Below are positions 9,038 through 15,981 of a stretch of 64,000 nucleotides of DNA, piece after piece. Origin of the DNA: Streptomyces endophytica. Lineage in GTDB: Bacteria; Actinomycetota; Actinomycetes; Streptomycetales; Streptomycetaceae. Below the pieces are notes generated by a model. It saw nothing but the letters and a program-made list of their open reading frames with translations, was not told the origin of the DNA and did no database searches. Numbering within the stretch: position 1 is the stretch's first letter; each line of letters starts with the position of its first letter. The translations under genes and the position numbers were made by a program. Location: contig NZ_CP110636.1 of the NCBI RefSeq assembly GCF_026153355.1, forward strand, positions 3,782,001 through 3,846,000, written 5' to 3'.

Positions 9038-9969
9038 CCGTTGCTGTACGGGTGCGCCGGGCCTTCGGCACCCACTGGTACGCATGGACGATGGTCGCCC
9101 CGGTCGTGCTCGTCATCGGGGTGATCATCGGCTATCCGCTGGCCCGCGGCGTCTTCCTCTCGCTCACCGACGCCAACGAGGCCAACGTCGAGCGGAACAT
9201 CGGCGTCAACCACATCCCCGCCACCTACAAGTTCACCGGCCTGGACAACTACAAGGCGGTGCTCTCCGACGGCGTCTTCTGGGACCGCCTCGGCTGGACC
9301 GTCGTGTGGACCGTCGCCTGCGTCGGCCTCACCTTCCTCCTCGGCCTCACGCTGGCCACCATGCTCAACCGGAAGCTGCGCGGCCGCACCTTCTACCGCC
9401 TCGCGCTGATCCTGCCCTGGGCCATCCCCGCGTTCATCTCCGTCTTCACCTGGCGGATGCTCTACAACGAGAAGAGCGGCATCCTCAACAAGCTGCTGGC
9501 CGGCGGCGGCATCGACGCCGTGCCCTGGCTCAACGACCCCACCTGGGCCAAGCTCTCGGTCGTCGCCGTCAACGTCTGGCTCGGCGTGCCCTTCATGCTC
9601 GTCGCGCTGCTCGGCGGCCTGACCTCCATCCCCGCCGAGCTCTACGAGGCCGCGGAGATGGACGGCGCGAACGCCTGGCAGCGGTTCCGCAACATCACCG
9701 TTCCCGGACTGCGCGCCGTCAGCAGCACCGTGATCCTGCTCTCCACCATCTGGACCTTCAACATGTTCCCGGTGATCTTCCTGCTGACCCGGGGCGGCCC
9801 CGGCGACGCCACCGAGATCCTGGTGACCTACGCCTACCGGCTCTCCTTCGTCGACAGCCCGCGCAACTTCTCCGAGTCCGCGGCCTGGGGCGTCCTGATC
9901 CTGCTCATGCTCTCCGCCGTCGCGGTCGTCTACCGCCGGGCGCTGCGCAAGCAGGGAGAGGTGTGGTGA
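9034..9969 (+). CDS. malF: Maltodextrin ABC transporter permease MalF
   Basis: This membrane permease has 311 residues and about six transmembrane helices. The EAA loop that docks the ATPase reads AELYEAAEMDGANAWQRFRN near residue 200. It starts at GTG 9034, overlapping the malE stop (GTGA), which indicates translational coupling. It pairs with MalG to form the channel. No ATPase gene is present in the locus, as is usual in Streptomyces, where the shared ATPase MsiK energises several sugar importers; that link is known biology, not seen here. Confidence 0.94.
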   Translation: MTVAVRVRRAFGTHWYAWTMVAPVVLVIGVIIGYPLARGVFLSLTDANEANVERNIGVNHIPATYKFTGLDNYKAVLSDGVFWDRLGWTVVWTVACVGLTFLLGLTLATMLNRKLRGRTFYRLALILPWAIPAFISVFTWRMLYNEKSGILNKLLAGGGIDAVPWLNDPTWAKLSVVAVNVWLGVPFMLVALLGGLTSIPAELYEAAEMDGANAWQRFRNITVPGLRAVSSTVILLSTIWTFNMFPVIFLLTRGGPGDATEILVTYAYRLSFVDSPRNFSESAAWGVLILLMLSAVAVVYRRALRKQGEVW

Positions 9970-10814
9970 CCACCCCGATGACCCGCAAACGAGGCGAGCG
10001 CTCCCGCCTGGCATCCGCCGGACTGCACACCGGTCTGGCCCTCGCCGCCGTGGTGGCCGTCTTCCCGCCCCTCTGGCTGCTGGTGACGTCCTTCAAACCG
10101 AAGAACGACGCCTTCTCCACCAGCCTCGTCAGCCACTTCACCCTCGCCAACTACACCCACGTACTGGCCGACACCGAGTTCCTGACCTGGTTCAAGAACT
10201 CCGTGGTGATCGTCGGGCTGACCACCGTCCTCGGCGTCTTCATCGCCGCCACCACCGGTTACGCGGTCAGCCGCTTCCGCTTCCCCGGCATGCGCCCGCT
10301 GATGTGGCTGCTGCTGATCACCCAGATGTTCCCGGTCGCGGTGCTCATCGTGCCGCTCTACAACCTCATGGCGACCCTGGGCCTGCTGAACCAGCCCGCG
10401 GGCCTGGTCATCACCTATCTGACCATCGCCGTCCCGTTCTGCGCCTGGATGATGAAGGGCTACTTCGACACCATCCCGGTGGAGATCGACGAATCCGGCC
10501 GGGTCGACGGCCTCAACCCGTTCGGCACCTTCTGGCGGCTCGTCCTGCCGCTGGCCCGCCCCGGCCTCGCCGTCACCGGCTTCTACACCTTCGTCACCGC
10601 CTGGGCCGAGGTCGCCTACGCCTCCGCCTTCATGACCGGCGAGGAGAACCTCACCCTCGCCGGCGGGCTGCAGACCTTCGTCAACCAGTACACCAACGAC
10701 TGGGGTTCGATGACCGCCGCCGCCGTGATCATCGCCGTCCCGGCCGCCCTCGTCTTCGCCTTCGCCCAACGCCACCTCGTCGCCGGCCTCACGGCGGGCA
10801 CCACCAAGGGTTGA
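9966..10814 (+). CDS. malG: Maltodextrin ABC transporter permease MalG
   Basis: This second permease has 282 residues and about six transmembrane helices. It carries the EAA-type loop VEIDESGRVDGLNPFGTFWR and the conserved ending AQRHLVAGLTAGTTKG. Start GTG 9966 overlaps the malF stop by four bases; ATG 9978 is an alternative. The stop codon TGA (10812-10814) appears to lie in the first bases of the inserted TnpB element, and the tnpB frame in turn ends inside malG on the other strand. The insertion therefore landed at the very end of malG without obvious loss of the protein. aglA2, expected to follow malG, is now about 1.37 kb downstream. Confidence 0.93.
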   Translation: MTTPMTRKRGERSRLASAGLHTGLALAAVVAVFPPLWLLVTSFKPKNDAFSTSLVSHFTLANYTHVLADTEFLTWFKNSVVIVGLTTVLGVFIAATTGYAVSRFRFPGMRPLMWLLLITQMFPVAVLIVPLYNLMATLGLLNQPAGLVITYLTIAVPFCAWMMKGYFDTIPVEIDESGRVDGLNPFGTFWRLVLPLARPGLAVTGFYTFVTAWAEVAYASAFMTGEENLTLAGGLQTFVNQYTNDWGSMTAAAVIIAVPAALVFAFAQRHLVAGLTAGTTKG

Positions 10815-12033
10815 CCTCTTCCCCGCTCCGAGGAGCGGGGATTCCTTCCCTCGCGGGTCGGATTTTCTGCTTCGCTGACCGCTGCCTCTCAGGAGTGTTC
10901 CGTTGAGGTCTCACACCGTCTCCACAGACTGTCACCGCCAGCCCGGCGGCCAGAATGTTCTTCGCCGCGTTCACGTCCCGGTCGTGGGTCGCTCCGCAAG
11001 CGCACATCCAGGTACGGACGTTGAGCGGCAGCCTCGCCGCGATGGTGCCGCACGCCGAACACAGTTGGGAGCTGGGAAACCATCGGTCGATGACGATCAG
11101 CTCGCGCCCGTACCAGGCGCACTTGTATTCCAGCATGCTGCGCAGCTCGGCCCACGACGCATCGGAGACGGCGCGGGCGAGCTTGCGGTTCTTGACCATG
11201 TTGCGGACAGTCAGGTCCTCGATCACGAGCGTTTGGTTTTCGCGCACGAGTCGACTGGTCAGCTTCTGAAGGAAGTCCCGGCGCCGGTCGCCGATGCGAG
11301 CATGCACCCTGGCCACCTTGCGTCGGGCTTTCTGCCGGTTTCTGCTTCCCTCGGCCTTGCGGGAAAGCGCCCGCTGCGCCCGGGCCAGGCGGGGGCGGTC
11401 ACCGCGTTCGTGGCGGGGGTTGGCGACCTTCTCCCCGGTGGACAGGGCCACCAGGCTCGTGACCCCGACGTCGATGCCGACCGCGCCCGCGGCGGCGGGC
11501 ATCGTGGCCGGTGTGTCCTCGCACAGAAGGGACACGAACCAGCGCCCGGCAGCGTCCCGGGAGACGGTCACCGTCGTCGGCTCCGCCCCTTCGGGCAGGG
11601 CGCGGGACCACACGATGTCCAGTGGGTCTGTCATCTTCGCCAAGGTCAGCTCCCCGTTCCGGTAGCGAAACGCGGACCGGGTGTACTCCGCACTGGCGCG
11701 GGATCTCTTACGCGACTTGAAGCGGGGGTACCGAGTCCGCTTGCCCCAGAACGACACGAACGCAGCCTGCAGGTGACGGAGCGACTGCTGCAAGGGAACG
11801 GAAGAGACCTCGGACAGGTAGGCGAGCTCCTCGGACTTCTTCCACTCCGTCAGCATCGACGAGGTCTGCGCATAGTTCACACGCTCCTGCCGCGACCACG
11901 CTTTCGTTCGTGCAGCCAACGCCAGGTTGTAGACCTTCCGCACACAGCCGAATGTGCGCGACAGCTCAGCCGCCTGCACCTCACTCGGATAGAAGCGGTA
12001 CTTGAACGCCCGCTTCACAGGGGAAGTCGCCAT
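10789..12033 (-). CDS. tnpB: TnpB (IS200/IS605-type RNA-guided nuclease)
   Basis: This 414-residue protein belongs to the OrfB/TnpB family, RNA-guided DNA nucleases and relatives of Cas12. It has an N-terminal helix-turn-helix and a split RuvC site: D188 in GIDVGVTSL, E272 in VIEDLTVRNM and D351/D353 in HDRDVNAAKNI. The zinc-ribbon cysteines are CSACG and CACG. All catalytic residues are present, so it is probably active. No TnpA transposase gene is nearby, as in IS1341-type elements. The last residues (NPWWCPP) are read from the antisense of malG, so the ORF has no stop of its own. Start ATG 12033. Confidence 0.93.
   Translation of the reverse strand: MATSPVKRAFKYRFYPSEVQAAELSRTFGCVRKVYNLALAARTKAWSRQERVNYAQTSSMLTEWKKSEELAYLSEVSSVPLQQSLRHLQAAFVSFWGKRTRYPRFKSRKRSRASAEYTRSAFRYRNGELTLAKMTDPLDIVWSRALPEGAEPTTVTVSRDAAGRWFVSLLCEDTPATMPAAAGAVGIDVGVTSLVALSTGEKVANPRHERGDRPRLARAQRALSRKAEGSRNRQKARRKVARVHARIGDRRRDFLQKLTSRLVRENQTLVIEDLTVRNMVKNRKLARAVSDASWAELRSMLEYKCAWYGRELIVIDRWFPSSQLCSACGTIAARLPLNVRTWMCACGATHDRDVNAAKNILAAGLAVTVCGDGVRPQRNTPERQRSAKQKIRPAREGIPAPRSGEEVNPWWCPP
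10812..10960 (-). ncRNA. Predicted TnpB guide RNA (omega/reRNA), overlapping the tnpB 3' end
   Basis: In the IS200/IS605 family the guide RNA comes from the 3' end of tnpB and the right end, and its spacer is the host flank. Here the scaffold would end near 10812 with hairpin CCCCGCTCC/GGAGCGGGG (10821-10840). The predicted guide would begin CCCTTGGTGGTGCCCGCC, the antisense of the malG 3' end. The 5' limit is a guess. Inferred from family knowledge only. Confidence 0.45.
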
Positions 12034-12170
12034 GGCTCACACGCTAGTGACGCCACATGTGAGCGGCCAAGCACTGGCCAGAACCCAGGCCCACTCGGGC
12101 CCGCCACTATGCGACGCCGGAATGCGGGCGGCCCCTTTCCCAGGCTTGAAGGCCAGTTTTTCCACGCAAG
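10812..12170 (-). mobile_element. IS1341-like TnpB-only element inserted in the mal operon
   Basis: The element separates malG from aglA2. Its right end (left on the map) is taken at 10812, where malG coding ends with TTGACC. On the minus strand this reads GGAGCGGGGAAGAGGTCAA, a typical right-end form for actinobacterial TnpB elements, just beyond a 9-bp hairpin. The other end lies between the tnpB start (12033) and the aglA2 ribosome-binding site (12168); I cannot fix it, so 12170 is a limit. No target duplication is expected for this family. Confidence 0.75.
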
Positions 12171-12179
12171 GAGTTATGG

Positions 12180-13763
12180 ATGACCCAGCACCACCCCACC
12201 CGTGCCACCGACTGGTGGCGGGACGCGGTGATCTACCAGGTCTACCCGCGCAGTTTCGCCGACGGCAACGGCGACGGCATGGGCGACCTGGCAGGCATCC
12301 GCGCTCGTCTGCCGTATCTGCGGGACCTGGGCGTGGACGCCGTCTGGCTCAGCCCGTTCTACGCCTCGCCGCAGGCCGACGCCGGTTACGACGTCGCCGA
12401 CTACCGGGCCATCGACCCGATGTTCGGCACCCTGGCCGACGCCGAGGCGGTCATCCGCGACGCCCACGGGCTGGGCCTGCGCATCATCGTCGACATCGTC
12501 CCCAACCACTGCTCCGACCAGCACGTGTGGTTCCGCCGCGCGCTGGCCGAGGGCCCCGGTTCCACCGCCCGGGAACGCTTCCACTTCCGCAAGGGCCGTG
12601 GCGAGAACGGTGAACTCCCGCCCAATGACTGGGAGTCCCTCTTCGGCGGGCCGGCCTGGACCCGGGTCCCCGACGGCGAGTGGTACCTCCACCTCTTCGC
12701 GCCCGAACAGCCCGACTTCAACTGGGACCACCCCGCTGTCCAGGACGAGTTCCGCTCCATCCTGCGCTTCTGGCTGGACCTGGGGGTGGACGGCTTCCGG
12801 GTGGACGTCGCGCACGGGCTGGTCAAGGCCCCGGGGCTGCCCGACATGGGGCACGCCGAGCAGCTCACCCTCCTCGGCAACCAGGCCCTGCCCTTCTTCG
12901 ACCAGGACGGGGTGCACGCCGTCTACCGCTCGTGGCGCACCGTCCTCGACGAGTACCCGGGCGAGCGGATCGCGGTCGCCGAGGCGTGGACGCCCACCGC
13001 CGAACGCACCGCGCTCTACCTCCGCCCCGACGAGCTCCACCAGGCGTTCAACTTCCACTACCTGAACACCGGTTGGGACGCGGACGCGCTGCGGGAGGCG
13101 ATCGACTCCTCCCTGGACGCGATGCGCCCGGTCGGCGCGCCCACGACCTGGGTGCTCTCCAACCACGACGTGGTGCGGCACCGCACCCGGCTCGGCGGCG
13201 GCCTCGCGCGGGCCCGGGCCGCCGGCCTGCTGATGCTGGCCCTGCCCGGCTCCGCGTACGTCTACCAGGGCGAGGAACTGGGGCTGCCCGAGGTCACCGA
13301 CCTGCCCGACGAGGTCCGCCAGGACCCGTCCTTCTTCCGCAACAGCGGCCAGGACGGCCTGCGCGACGGCTGCCGGGTGCCGCTGCCGTGGAGCGGCGAG
13401 GCGGCGCCGTACGGCTTCGGAACCGGCGGCAGCTGGCTGCCGCAGCCCGCCGACTGGGCCCCGCTCACCGTCGAGGCGCAGACCGGCGACCCGTCCTCCA
13501 CCCTGGAGCTCTACCGCACCGCGCTCTCCCTGCGGCGCAGCCACCCCGGTCTCGGCGCCGGGGACGCCGTCGAGTGGCTCGACGCCCCCGCCGGCGTCCT
13601 GGCCTTCCGCCGCCCCGGCGGCCTGGTCTGCACGGCCAACACCACCCCGGAGGCGGTCTCGATCCCCGCCCCCGGCCGGGTCCTGCTCGCGTCGGGTCCG
13701 CTGGACGCCGCCGGACCGGACGTCGAACTGCCCGCCGACACCACCGTCTGGTGGGCGGAGTGA
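12180..13763 (+). CDS. aglA2: Cytoplasmic GH13 alpha-glucosidase AglA (copy 2)
   Basis: This 527-residue GH13 enzyme is a paralogue of the one at 5889-7511, with the same regions: DIVPNH, GFRVDVAHG (nucleophile Asp), AVAEAW (acid/base Glu) and VLSNHD. It has no signal peptide and so acts on imported maltodextrins. Its place downstream of malG matches aglA in the S. coelicolor malEFG-aglA order, so this copy is probably the ancestral one. Start ATG 12180 is chosen because AAGGAG ends six bases before it; the ATG at 12176 is out of frame. Loss of read-through from malEFG because of the TnpB element is possible. The downstream regulator overlaps by four bases. Confidence 0.92.
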   Translation: MTQHHPTRATDWWRDAVIYQVYPRSFADGNGDGMGDLAGIRARLPYLRDLGVDAVWLSPFYASPQADAGYDVADYRAIDPMFGTLADAEAVIRDAHGLGLRIIVDIVPNHCSDQHVWFRRALAEGPGSTARERFHFRKGRGENGELPPNDWESLFGGPAWTRVPDGEWYLHLFAPEQPDFNWDHPAVQDEFRSILRFWLDLGVDGFRVDVAHGLVKAPGLPDMGHAEQLTLLGNQALPFFDQDGVHAVYRSWRTVLDEYPGERIAVAEAWTPTAERTALYLRPDELHQAFNFHYLNTGWDADALREAIDSSLDAMRPVGAPTTWVLSNHDVVRHRTRLGGGLARARAAGLLMLALPGSAYVYQGEELGLPEVTDLPDEVRQDPSFFRNSGQDGLRDGCRVPLPWSGEAAPYGFGTGGSWLPQPADWAPLTVEAQTGDPSSTLELYRTALSLRRSHPGLGAGDAVEWLDAPAGVLAFRRPGGLVCTANTTPEAVSIPAPGRVLLASGPLDAAGPDVELPADTTVWWAE

Positions 13764-14818
13764 CCCTGTCCGGTCCACCGCACCACCCGCCCCGGCTCTC
13801 CGACGTCGCCGCGCAGGCGCAGGTCAGCGAGGCGACCGTGAGCCGGGTGCTGAACGGCCGGGCGGGCGTGGCGGCGGGCACCCGGCAGCGGGTGCTCGCC
13901 GCGCTGGACGTCCTCGGCCACGAGCGGCCGGTCCGCTTACGGCGCCGCAGCGCGGGTCTGGTCGGGTTGGTCATCCCCGAGCTGACCAACCCGATCTTCC
14001 CGGCCTTCGCGCAGATCATCGAGCAGGCGCTGGCCGGCCACGGCTACACCCCGGTCCTGTGCACCCAGATGCCGGGCGGGGCCACCGAGGACGAACTCGT
14101 CGAGCAGTTGGAGGAGCGCGGCGTCACCGGCATCGTCTTCCTTTCCGGTCTGCACGCCGACACCGGCGCGGATCCGTCCCGGTATGCCCGCCTGACCGCC
14201 CGCGGGGTGCCGTACGTCCTGATCAACGGCTACCACCCCGGGATCGACGCGCCGTTCGTCTCGCCCGATGACGGGGCGGCGGCCCGGATGGCGGTGCGTC
14301 ACCTGGCCGAGCTGGGGCACGAACGGATCGGCCTGGCGGTCGGTCCGGTCCGTTACGTCCCGTCCCGCCGCAAGGCCGAGGGATTCGTGGCGGCGCTGGG
14401 CGAGTCGTTCGGCCTGTCGAGGGGGCAGGCCGAACGACTCGTCCAGCACACGCTGTTCAGCGTCGAGGGCGGTGACGCGGCGGCCGCCTCCCTGCTCGAC
14501 CAGGGCTGCACCGGCATCGTCTGCGGCAGCGACCTGATGGCGCTGGGGGCCGTCCGTGCGGCGCGCCGCCGGGGCCTGGGCGTGCCCGGCGACCTCTCCG
14601 TCGTCGGTTTCGACGACTCCCAGCTGATCGCCTTCACCGACCCGCCGCTGACCACGGTCCGGCAGCCGGTGCACGCGATGGCGACCGCCGCGGTGGGGGC
14701 CCTCATCGAGGAGATCCACGACCGGGACCGCGGCGAGCGGGACCCGGCCCGCCGCACCGAGTTCGTCTTCCAGCCGGAACTGGTCGTACGGGGGTCGACG
14801 GGGCCGGCGCCGGGGTGA
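13760..14818 (+). CDS. LacI-family regulator, MalR paralogue
   Basis: This 352-residue LacI-type regulator starts at GTG 13760, overlapping the aglA2 stop (GTGA). The recognition helix VSEATVSRVLNG and most of the effector domain (IPELTNPIFPAFAQIIEQAL, VFLSGLHADTGAD, VVGFDDSQLIAFTDPPLTTVRQP) are nearly the same as in MalR at 4790-5839. It should therefore read the same operators. It forms the aglA2-regulator half of a mirrored pair of aglA/malR cassettes around malEFG. Whether it binds maltose or a related sugar cannot be judged. Confidence 0.9.
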   Translation: MTLSGPPHHPPRLSDVAAQAQVSEATVSRVLNGRAGVAAGTRQRVLAALDVLGHERPVRLRRRSAGLVGLVIPELTNPIFPAFAQIIEQALAGHGYTPVLCTQMPGGATEDELVEQLEERGVTGIVFLSGLHADTGADPSRYARLTARGVPYVLINGYHPGIDAPFVSPDDGAAARMAVRHLAELGHERIGLAVGPVRYVPSRRKAEGFVAALGESFGLSRGQAERLVQHTLFSVEGGDAAAASLLDQGCTGIVCGSDLMALGAVRAARRRGLGVPGDLSVVGFDDSQLIAFTDPPLTTVRQPVHAMATAAVGALIEEIHDRDRGERDPARRTEFVFQPELVVRGSTGPAPG

Positions 14819-14831
14819 CCGCCGGCGCCGG
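14804..14831. terminator. Possible two-way terminator between malR paralogue and methyltransferase
   Basis: CCGGCGCCGG at 14804-14813 and again at 14822-14831 is self-complementary and can form a 10-bp stem around eight bases overlapping the regulator's stop. The two genes converge here. No T-run is seen, as is common in Streptomyces. Confidence 0.4.
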
Positions 14832-14863
14832 TGCCGACTGCCCCGCCGGCTCGGGTGTACGGC

Positions 14864-15730
14864 TCAGACGGCGGAGCGCCGGGCGTGGAAGAGGCCCCAG
14901 CGCAGCAGGCCGCGGCGGGTGACGTCGGTCCAGAGGGGGAGGTTGGCCAGCAGGTCGTCGACGTAGGCCGGGCTGATCCGGTCCCGCAGTTCGGCCGCGC
15001 GCCGGTGGACGTCCTCGTCGAGGCGGGCGTAGTGGGTGGCGAGGTCCGCGGTGCGGTCCTCGAAGTCGGCGCCCTTGAGGCCGAGTTCGGACAGCTGCCG
15101 CAGGTAGAAGTCCGGTGTCGCCGGGGTCCGCACGCCGAGCCGGGCGAACGCGGGCCGTACCGCCTCGGCCGGGGGCTCCCCGGGCGCCATGATGTCCGAG
15201 AAGACCAGGGCGCCGCCCGGTCTCAGCACGCGTACCGCCTCGCTCAAGGCGCCTTCCCGGTCCTCGACGTGGCACAGGACCTCAAGGGACCAGACGACGT
15301 CGAACCGCCCGGTTTCGTAGGGCAGGTCGTTGAGGGAGCCGGTGACGACCTCGATCAGACCGTCCAGGCCGCGCCGGGCGTTGGCCGCGCGGTGCCGCCG
15401 GTTGTGTGCCTCGCTGAGGTCGAGGGCCGCGACCCGGCAGCCGAAGCGGGCGGCGAGCGCGCGGGCCGAGCCGCCGTACCCGGAGCCGAGGTCGAGCACG
15501 GTGGCGTGCGGGCCGAGCAGGTCGGCGACCTTGTCCGCGGCGTGCTCGACGGTACGGTGCGAGGCCTCCGCGACCGGCTCGTCGCCCTCGGCGTAGATGC
15601 CGACATGGATGTCCTCGCCGCCCCAGACGGCGTCGTAGAAGGCATCGACGTCGCCGGTCTCGTAGTAGCGGCGGGTCGCGTCGTCGTGGTCCGGTGTGGC
15701 GGTGGTGTCGTTGTCAGGTGTGTCGATCAC
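14864..15730 (-). CDS. SAM-dependent methyltransferase, sarcosine/dimethylglycine N-methyltransferase-like
   Basis: This 288-residue class I methyltransferase has SAM motif VLDLGSGYGGSARALA, then DLSEAHNRRH, and the conserved N-terminal block RYYETGDVDAFYDAVWGGEDIHVG. That block is characteristic of sarcosine/dimethylglycine N-methyltransferases, which make glycine betaine from partly methylated glycine. If the assignment holds it would supply an osmoprotectant. No partner glycine methyltransferase is present in the window. Start GTG 15730 is the first reasonable one after the promoter region; its ribosome-binding site is weak, so a slightly later start is possible. It diverges from the pullulanase gene. 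Confidence 0.75.
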   Translation of the reverse strand: MIDTPDNDTTATPDHDDATRRYYETGDVDAFYDAVWGGEDIHVGIYAEGDEPVAEASHRTVEHAADKVADLLGPHATVLDLGSGYGGSARALAARFGCRVAALDLSEAHNRRHRAANARRGLDGLIEVVTGSLNDLPYETGRFDVVWSLEVLCHVEDREGALSEAVRVLRPGGALVFSDIMAPGEPPAEAVRPAFARLGVRTPATPDFYLRQLSELGLKGADFEDRTADLATHYARLDEDVHRRAAELRDRISPAYVDDLLANLPLWTDVTRRGLLRWGLFHARRSAV

Positions 15731-15921
15731 GGGGGGCGGGTTCCCCGCTCGGGCTCGGGCAACTCGGGCCGTTCGGGGACATGGGTGACTATGCGCCACT
15801 TCACGGGGCCGTGCGGGACGCGGACGGGAGCCGATGGGGCCGGTCCGGCCGGCCGGGCGCGTAGGGCCCGTTGTGGTGGGCCTCCGGCCGGCCGGGCCGG
15901 CTGCTCCAGCAACGTAACACC

Positions 15922-15950
15922 CTTGCAATGTCTTGCGTAAGGTCTTGCAA
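15922..15950. promoter_or_regulatory. Repeated CTTGC(A) motifs upstream of pullulanase
   Basis: CTTGCAA (15922), CTTGCGT (15932) and CTTGCAA (15944) repeat in direct orientation with 10- and 12-base steps, 30-60 bases before the pullulanase start. They match the MalR heptamer, so maltose control of the gene is likely. The same gap carries the methyltransferase promoter. Confidence 0.7.
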
Positions 15951-15981
15951 CGCTGGATCGTCGCGGATAGAACCATGAGCC

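Noticed and set aside
7715..9085. Long minus-strand ORF opposite malE
   Set aside because: Antisense shadow; malE has lipobox, ribosome-binding site and operon context.
10821..10840. Hairpin after malG as a terminator for malEFG
   Set aside because: It belongs to the right end of the TnpB element and its guide RNA scaffold; it may slow transcription, but I do not list it as the operon's own terminator.
12002..12613. ORF starting at the ATG at 12002 or 12176 as the aglA2 start
   Set aside because: It is out of frame with the GH13 domain; ATG 12180 has the correct ribosome-binding-site spacing and frame.
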